Positions 27,836-33,961 of a DNA stretch of 33,961 nucleotides are shown here, in pieces. The notes under the pieces are model-generated. The model worked only from the letters and a program-made list of their open reading frames with translations. It was not told where the DNA came from and did not search any database. Positions within the stretch are counted from its first letter, which is position 1. Each line of letters begins with the position of its first letter. Source of the stretch: Dicyema japonicum (taxonomy: Eukaryota; Dicyemida; Rhombozoa; Dicyemidae); assembly GCA_011109175.1 (NCBI GenBank), contig RDEW01000028.1:640413-674373 (forward strand), read 5' to 3'. The position numbers and the translations under genes were made by a program.

Positions 27836-29360
27836 ACTGTGTCCAGCACATCTGCGTTCACGCACACGAATCTTCCGCCAGAAAATTTACCCAGTTGCAC
27901 TAATCATATTCTCAAAGCTTCTGGGCAGATTTTCCTTGCAAGAAAAACTTCTCTAGTACTTTCGCCGACTTTACCAAATGTTATGGATTTTGGTTGGGTT
28001 CGTCGCGGCTGTCGCCAAGAAACACATGCATACCCAATTGTAGGTTCAATGTACAGCTTGTAGAGGGTATCAAATTCATTTAGGCCGTTGGAGTCTCTTA
28101 TTTGAAGTCTCGTACAAGCCGTTACTACCTTTTAACGTGGGTTGAAAAGGTTAAGAAGATGTCGAAGGTAACTTCGAGGATCTTCTGGGTTTTGTTTTTC
28201 CGGACAGTTTTCCCGTCTAACTTGACGTAAACTAATAGCTTTCCCAGTCTTCTGTTTGATGTCTTTTGTTTAGTTTATCTTTTATGAATTCCTTTAATGT
28301 ATTAAGGTGTGAGACAGTTGATCTCCCCCCTTTGAAGCCATGCTGAAGCCTGGCGTCTGGAGGGAAGGGAAGATGAGTGTCATAACCAGTCGTTCTAGAA
28401 TTCTTGTCTGGACACACAAAAGCAAAACCGGTCTGAAGGAGCCGGGATCCTCCTTTAGTTTCCAAGGCTGCAGGATTGAATGAATAACAGATAGTTGTAA
28501 GGGTGGAAAGTTCAATAAAGACGAATCAACGTATTTACCAAATCCTGTCCAGTCAGCATTAATATAGTCATAATTTAACATATGTTTTTGTCTGAGTTGA
28601 TGATCTAATAAAAATGGGGTCAGGCTAGCAAATAAGAGGTGCAAGTCGTGGTGAACAAATAGTAATATCCGGCAATGTGACAGAATCTTTGTCATTGTAC
28701 GGGGTTCGTGTATTAATCTTTTGGACAGAATTAGATTGCCCCTTGTGTCTGGAGGTTATTTCCCATTCCACGAAGAGTGTTTGGTGTTCCCTTGACACCA
28801 GCAAGTTTTCCACATTATCGAGGTCAGATAAATCCGCGAAAAATCCCTTGGCACAGGATCCTGGAGGAGGGACTACGGAAGGGTTTTCGTTGAACAAAAT
28901 TTCATCCTGACAAGGGTCAGTAGACCCCCGTCGCTCTCAATACGTTAAATCCATAGAATTTTTGAGTATTGGCACTTCCGAAAGTTGGGTTTCTTGTAAG
29001 ATGAAGATATCGATCTTGTTACTCTCCAAGAACAACTTCAGCACCGCTGCTTTGCCTCTGACTCTATTCACGTTAAGAATCAGTAAATTCAACTCTATGG
29101 GTACAGAATTTCGTTCGAAATCGCCAGAAGTGAGGAGTCTTCACCAAAAAAACACTCGAACTTGGAAAAAGTGCCTTCCAGTGGGAACTCTTCTGGATGG
29201 TTGTTGAATAATGGTCCTTTTTGGATGTAATTTACGATTATCTCTGACACCACCAGAGATGGTGAACCACATGACGCACGCTCTGAGTTGACCAATTCCG
29301 GGTTAATAAAATAAATGACGCACGCTAAACAATATACTTGATTTTGATTAAACAACATAA
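27836..29360 (-). pseudogene. LINE with APE endonuclease and reverse transcriptase, decayed
   Basis: Minus strand. At about 29,100-29,000 it reads LNLLILNVNRVRGKAAVLKL then IDIFILQETQLSEV, the N-terminal motif of AP-type LINE endonucleases. At 28,900-28,620 is a shortened endonuclease body with VTLPDITICSP. At about 28,440-28,380 is SFRPVLLLCVQTRILERLV, and at 28,350-28,320 LQHGFKGGRSTVSHL (reverse transcriptase entry motifs). At 28,065-28,005 is LYKLYIEPTIGYACVSW, matching the YxxxIxPxLEYA...W C-terminal motif. The palm with the catalytic aspartates is absent, so there is a large internal deletion as well as frame changes. This is an I/jockey/CR1-type element, distinct from the endonuclease-bearing elements elsewhere in the window. 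An upstream frame to 29,358 may be the end of its ORF1. Confidence 0.75.
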
Positions 29361-29793
29361 ATTTGATGATTTACTACATAAATAATCAAAAATACTAAAA
29401 TTTTAAAATATTTAAAAAGAGCATCTGGAGCCTGTTTTCCCGCTGAGAAGCCGAGAGGTCAAAACGGGCAAATACTCCTACCCGAGGATTTTTTGTTTGT
29501 TCCGCTAGCGGTTGAAACGTCTGGTTCACTTGCGCCTCGACGCTGGAATTCTTAAGTCGTCTGAAAATCCGATTTCTACACGCACAGGAGATCTCCATGA
29601 GCGCTGTTGGCTATTTTAGCGAATCTCGCACGCTATCTTGAAAGGGAATTGCCACGCAGTCAGGGCGGCCGCTGCATGACCTTATTGGATATTTAGCTGA
29701 ATTATTTTTATTGTTAATTTAATTATCGATATTACTAAAATCAAATAATTTAAATATTTAAATTCATAAGCATTTTGTGGTTGAATAATTGAT
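29361..29793. other. Unassigned stretch upstream of V-ATPase E
   Basis: A relatively GC-rich minus-strand frame at 29,395-29,598 (67 codons, MEISCACRNRIFRRL...) is unrecognised. It could be LINE ORF1 sequence or a short exon. The last 100 nt before 29,794 are AT-rich and presumably hold the promoter of the next gene. Confidence 0.3.
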
Positions 29794-30566
29794 ATGGACA
29801 AGCAATCAAAGAAGCAAGTATTAGTAGTTAATAATAAAGCTTGATAACATGATTGCCTTTATGGATAAGGAGGCTGATGAAAAAAGCGAAGAGATTAGAA
29901 TAAAAGTAAATATTGTAATGATTTTAGGCTCAAGAAGAATTTAACATAGAGAAGGGTAAACTGTTTTTACAGAAGAAGAATAAAATAACTGAGTATTACA
30001 CTAAGAAGGAGAAGGAACTCAACCAAAAGCATAGAATGTAATAAATGTGATAATATTAGTTCAAATTCAAATTTACTAAATCAAGCTCGTTTGGAGTACT
30101 TAAAGTCCCAGGAGGAGCACATCAAGTCAGTAATGGAAGATGCTAGAGAGGAAATTCTGAATATTACCAGAGATGAAGTGAAATACGAAGAACTGTTGGT
30201 TGGACTTATTTTGAATGCATTGGAGATGTTGTCGGAACGTGAAGTTTGCATTCGATGCAGAGATAAGGATTTTGAGATAGTAAAGGTTATGCACGTGTAT
30301 GTATGTTAGAGGGCTTATGTGAAGGCTTGTCAGAATTATTATGATATGACTGGAAAGTCTGTTGAATGTCATTGTGATGTTAATCATCCCATTAATTGGT
30401 CTGTTCTCTTTTATATTATAGTTGTGGGGGTGTTGAAGTTCTTACTCCTGGTGGATCTATTCGTTGTGTTAATACTATTGACAGCAGACTTGAACAGACC
30501 TTCAATAAAGTGCTCTTTCTTCATATTTAGATGCTTCCTGATATTAAAAAGACACTCTTTGCTTAA
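29794..30566 (+). CDS. V-type proton ATPase V1 subunit E, 7 exons
   Basis: This is a peripheral-stalk subunit that, with subun. G, ties the V1 catalytic head to V0 subunit a. ATG 29,794 and six introns (29818-29839, 29906-29927, 30038-30059, 30286-30309, 30399-30421, 30510-30530; 21-24 nt) give 212 residues to TAA 30,564. The family is about 226. Landmarks are the long N-terminal helix DNMIAFMDKEADEKSEEI, AQEEFNIEKGKL, ITEYYTKKEKEL, LLNQARLEYLKSQEEHIKSV, then the globular part ELLVGLILNALEMLSEREVC, IRCRDKDFEIVK, CGGVEVLTPGGSIRCVNTID, SRLEQTFNKMLPDIKKTLFA. Every intron starts GT and ends AG, and each is needed to avoid a stop or frame change. No frameshift or stop interrupts the spliced frame, so this gene appears intact. 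Confidence 0.95.
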
Positions 30567-31261
30567 TAATACATAATATTAACTATTCTGGGGGTTGCCT
30601 ACTAATGCTTGTTATTAACAGTTTATTTATTAGTATATACTTGGAGGAGGTTACGTCTAATTAAGGTATGTCCGGCTCCCACAGGGGAGTGGGACACATC
30701 CTTCTTAAGCATCCACATCCTTCTTAAGTATCCACATCCGCCGCTATGTGAACTCTTCTAGTGTAGTATGGAATATAGGGATCTTCTAGGAGTGTCTATC
30801 AGACCCTGGACTTCACATAAGGCGTGTAGATCATACGGCTATTAGGATTTAAATAAGGCATAGAGGAGGAGGGAATTTTTAACGTTGATTCCTTGTTAAT
30901 TTATGACATTCTTAATAGGAGATGAGTTACTCCTTTACTATAATAAATTTATAGGTAAATTAACGTATTTACTTTGATCGAAGATATCGGGGAACATTAA
31001 TACCGCCGGTTGTCAAGATAACCTATTGAAGATTTAGCTAGGGACAGTTATTACTGTTTTTGTAATTTTAGGAAAGATATTTTATATGAAAGAGTTGGTT
31101 ATCTCTTAGGGTAGTTAGTTAATAACACTCATTTCCATAAACGAGGGTAGTGTCACGAAAAGTATAGCTATGAAAGAACTATTTGATGTAATTTCTCTAA
31201 TATTTTTGTTATAATAAGTTTTACCCTATATACATGGGCTTATTAGGATTACTATTTGGTT
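30567..31261. other. AT-rich stretch with a short tandem repeat
   Basis: No gene is seen. It contains the 19-bp tandem repeat listed next. Confidence 0.35.
30696..30739. repeat. 19-bp tandem repeat, 2.3 copies
   Basis: The unit ACATCCTTCTTAAGYATCC occurs at 30,696-30,714 and 30,715-30,733, with a third start ACATCC at 30,734-30,739. The two full units differ at one base. Confidence 0.85.
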
Positions 31262-31480
31262 CAAGGTTGACGAGTGACGCCGTCATCAGTGCTTCATCAC
31301 TGCGGAACCGGATTGTCTGCTGTGACTCCCGAGAAAAACGAGAAGTCAAGAACATTTTCAATGTCTTAGATTAATTAGTTCTTACTTCTTTAATAAATTG
31401 TGAGTTCCGCCTAAGCTGAGGTTTAAGTAATGAAAACATTGCCAACTCCTTGGCGGCAGGGTTGTTGTTTGTTTGCTTCA
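31262..31480 (+). repeat. tRNA-derived SINE, copy 4
   Basis: GACGAGTGACGCCGTCATCA, CACTGCGGAACCGGATTGTC, the AGAAGTCAAGAACATTTTCA block, TTGTGAGTTCCGCCTAAG, and the 3' extension AATGAAAACATTGCCAACTC ... GTTGTTGTTTG shared with copy 3. The head with A/B boxes is absent (5' truncated). The AATAAA of the tail reads AATAAATTG here. Confidence 0.7.
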
Positions 31481-31814
31481 AAAATGAAAAATTCACAGCC
31501 AATATTCGAAAAAATTAGATTTATTAGTTTGCGAGAATAATCTACTTCCGCTTCTTCACGTCTACCGTCTGTATCCGTTCTTAAAAAATTCCTTGGTTCT
31601 CCATCTACGAGAGTGCAAGAATGTAATCCCTTCGGACTCCCTAGTATTCGCTTTTGGGATCTACTCATCCGTTTCACAATCAGAGATTAAAGAACGTCTG
31701 GTATCTAGACAACGCTGCCATTATTGGAGAACCGTGAAGGCAGAAGTCAGATCTCACACACCGCTCTCATTTATCGATCGGGAGGTAAGTGTTGATTTAA
31801 TTTTGGTTGAATAA
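31481..31814. other. Unassigned
   Basis: The minus frame 31,423-31,677 and the plus frame 31,593-31,814 have no recognisable family. In the minus direction this lies just after the retrotransposon relic and may be its 3' tail. Confidence 0.3.
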
Positions 31815-32640
31815 CTTCGAAAGTATTTGTGTAAAACAGACTTTCCAACACAACTGACTGGATGTAAGTTCTCGTTGCTTCTTCAACAGATAGCTTATCC
31901 ATTTCTAGAGACAACTCCATCCCAGGTCATAACCAATGGGTTAATCTTTACTTGACATTCGTAGATAAGCGAAACCTTACTTGCAAGGAGGTCGTACTTG
32001 TGACATTTTTCTACTTCCACCTGTTTTAGGCGATCATGATATGTAATTCCCACTTCGATTAGAACTCATTCTTGATCTTTTTATAAACGAAGATATCTGG
32101 TTTGTTGAAAAGTACTTTTGTTTCAGTCAGAGTCGAAGTATCGACTCTTATCTCAACATTCTGTGTGGATAGAATCGACTGAACTGAATGGTCCTTCAAC
32201 TTTCTAGCCTTTTTGATTCCTTATACTCTGAATAGATGGAGATGTAAGCATTTTACAACTTCGTTGAGCCCTCGAAGTAATCACTATTTAACATTCTACC
32301 ACTCTGAGTGGCCAATGATCAACAGTCTTCTTGTGTTCTTGCGATGGTTACATAATGTCCCCGACGTAAAAACGAAAAAATTCCTGTCTTGCTATTGATT
32401 CACTTTTTGGGCCGATATTTTTTTATGATAACCATCCATTGGAAGTTTTTACACCAACTTTGGGTTCCTCATGCATCTGAAGACCACAGAATGTAATTTT
32501 TTACGATTTATTTTATCAAGCAAATATTGAGTCTGGGTGGTCTTGAGGGACTGAATATCGATGTTGTCCTTGTCGGGAATTCCATATTTGAAGACAAGAA
32601 ATCCAATCCAGGAGGAAAGAAGAGAAATCACTTACTTCAT
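31815..32640 (-). pseudogene. Relic of the endonuclease-bearing retrotransposon (C-terminal half)
   Basis: The minus strand matches the C-terminal third of the element at 12,645-16,051 residue by residue: KYGIPDKDNIDIQSL; LLDKINRKKLHSVVFRCMRN (against LMEKINLKSLHKVLFRALDN); NEVVKCLHLHLF; KARKLKDHSVQSI; NKPDIFVYKK; VLIEVGITYHDRLKQVEVEK; NPLVMTWDGVV. It thus covers the linker, the lost zinc finger and the PD-(D/E)xK endonuclease, with several frameshifts and stops. It is an old member of the same family, confirming that this family is multi-copy and native to this genome. Confidence 0.8.
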
Positions 32641-32649
32641 TAGTAAAGG

Positions 32650-33961
32650 AGAATGTCCACACATTCCTCCTTGCCCAGGACAATTACCCAATCTACTTGT
32701 CTCTGAAGAGGACGTAAAAGATGGGATTCTCTCTTTCGTCCCGAGCAGCAGTTGAGGACTAGATGGGTTCCGTCAGGGTCACCTCAAAGACCTCATTGCT
32801 CATAACACAGGCAACTCTGTGGTCCGGCTCGTGTTGGCTATCACCAAACTAATGAACAGGATGCTATCAGGGACACTACCAGAAACAATTCGACACGTAA
32901 TGTTCTTTGCACCAAGTTAATCGCATTCGACAAGAAGGGAGGGGAATACGCCCTATTGCTGTTGGCCTGGTTTTTCGTCGGTTAGCCTCAAAGCTTGTAT
33001 GCAGAGCAATCCTGCCTACGCTGATAACACAGCTACAACCCAAATAGGGGTCGGCACACCCGGGGGTTGTGAAGCGACAGTTACTGCTGTCCGAACATTC
33101 ACCGAAAAGAACGAGATCATTCCTCACATAATCGTCAAAATTGACATTAAAAATGCCTTCAACACGATACGACGTGATACAACTCTAAAGGATTGCTTCA
33201 CATACTACCCATCAGTGTACATCTATATTCATAGCTCGTATGGAAAACCATCCAGTCTGATACACGGCCAATATTACATTCAATCGACTTCTGGAGTCCA
33301 ACAAGGAGACCCACTGGGGCCTGCCTTGTTCAGCATGGGAATTGCCCGTATCACGAGATATTGTCTACTCCTCTGAGAGTATGGTATCTTGATGATTGCA
33401 CCAAGGGCGGCCATCCGAAGAATGTAATAGATTGTTTGAAAAGTCTGATAGTCCAAATGGAATCCCTATGCCTAACTCTAAAAACCTCGAAGTGTGAAGT
33501 TATCAATTTTGGATTTCTGCAGCCTGAATGGGACTTGATCCTTGCGATGTTCAGAGAGATCATTCCGAAATCCACAAAAACCAAATCAGAACAACTGGAA
33601 ATACTTGGATGCCCACTTACTGATGTTGGAATCAGTAACACTCTAAGAACAAAAGAACAACAACTAAAAACAACATTCAGACGTCTGGAGATGCTGGACC
33701 CACACTCCTCTCCTATTTCTGTTGAGAAACGCCTTATCAGCATAGAAACTGAACTACGTTCTTCGGGGGGCACCCTGCTACTGAAAATGAAACAGCTCGA
33801 TGCTATCGATTCCCTCTTCCGGACCACTATTGAACGTGTAACCAAATGTGAAATTTGACGACCGGGTGGGACCAAGCGACCCTACCCGTTAGCCTGGGCG
33901 GACTGGTAGTCCCTTCACCGAAAGATCTGGCTTGCCCCGCGTATCTGTTCTCTTTGGGCTC
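32650..33961 (+). pseudogene. RPDG-type non-LTR reverse transcriptase, runs off the window
   Basis: Landmarks are LLVSEEDVKDGILSF, GLDGFRQGHLKDLI, LIAFDKK, IRPIAVGLVFRRLASKLVC, IGVGTPGGCEATVTAVRTF, IVKIDIKNAFNTIRRD (motif A), TSGVQQGDPLGPALFSMGI (motif B), PLRVWYLDDCT (YLDD catalytic box), LEILGCPLTDVGI (thumb), and WDQATLPVSLGGLVVPSP. One substitution stop (TGA, 32,754) is present. Five frame changes are each one base short in or beside a short homopolymer (32,914 AA; 32,941 GGGG; 33,042 AAA; 33,361 TT; 33,851 AAA). After the thumb a segment appears shortened. The C-terminal endonuclease-like region would lie beyond 33,961; fragments of such ends are at 3,981, 8,976 and 18,545. The real state may be less broken than it appears. 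Confidence 0.8.

Noticed and set aside
30127-30387. Minus-strand ORF of 86 codons
   Set aside because: It is antisense to the well-supported V-ATPase subunit E exons.
30696-30739. CRISPR-like or regulatory repeat array
   Set aside because: It is only two direct 19-bp units without spacers, and eukaryotic context.
1-33961. Ciliate or other protist origin (short introns also occur in Paramecium, Stentor and nucleomorphs)
   Set aside because: Stops are standard rather than reassigned. The proteins and the mix of Tigger, hAT, Ginger-like and LINE elements are animal-like.

Overview
This is a eukaryotic, AT-rich animal window. It is almost certainly from a dicyemid mesozoan (Rhombozoa) or a very close relative. 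The key evidence is splicing. Five host genes can only be read if introns of 21-35 nt, mostly 22-24 nt, are removed at GT...AG sites. The spliced products are then ordinary animal proteins: V-ATPase V0 subunit a, V-ATPase V1 subunit E, the YJU2-family splicing factor CCDC130/Saf4, the HSP90 co-chaperone SGT1, and one unrecognised 92-residue protein. Introns this short throughout animal genes are the known hallmark of dicyemids. The code is standard; no stop is reassigned. Organism assignment is inference; the splicing is read directly from the sequence.

Layout. 1-2,478: AT-rich DNA with an inverted repeat and a decayed Tigger relic (1,097-1,738, TA target duplication). 2,479-2,781: small unknown two-exon gene. 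3,640-5,003: tRNA-derived SINE, 3' scrap of a non-LTR element, and a hAT miniature relic. 5,289-8,092: V-ATPase subunit a, 17 exons. 8,976-12,234: fragments of several dead non-LTR elements. 12,235-16,134: a hAT element with an 8-bp target duplication that sits inside an older reverse transcriptase and itself holds a nearly intact retrotransposon with a restriction-like endonuclease domain (12,645-16,051). 16,650-16,930: SINE copy. 17,375-17,950: SGT1. 18,545-18,890: non-LTR 3' scrap. 19,218-21,144: Tigger element on the minus strand. 21,250-21,520: SINE copy. 22,105-24,049: integrase-encoding DNA transposon (Ginger-like) with TIRs, a 5-bp target duplication and a dicyemid-type intron, nested in a minus-strand LINE. 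25,311-26,462: CCDC130 (minus). 27,440-29,360: two LINE relics. 29,794-30,566: V-ATPase subunit E, seven exons. 31,262-33,961: SINE, a second relic of the endonuclease-bearing retrotransposon, and another reverse transcriptase running off the end.

Two nested insertions can be proved from the window alone. Removing the hAT element, or the Ginger-like element, together with one copy of its target duplication rejoins an open reverse-transcriptase frame across the junction.

Many apparent frameshifts, in essential host genes and in transposons alike, are one base short and lie in or next to a homopolymer (GGGG, GGG, AAAA, AAA). This points to sequencing or assembly undercalls, so several 'pseudogenes' here may be intact in the organism. 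The two V-ATPase subunits belong to one complex (V0 stator and V1 peripheral stalk). The other host genes look functionally unrelated; no operon structure is evident.
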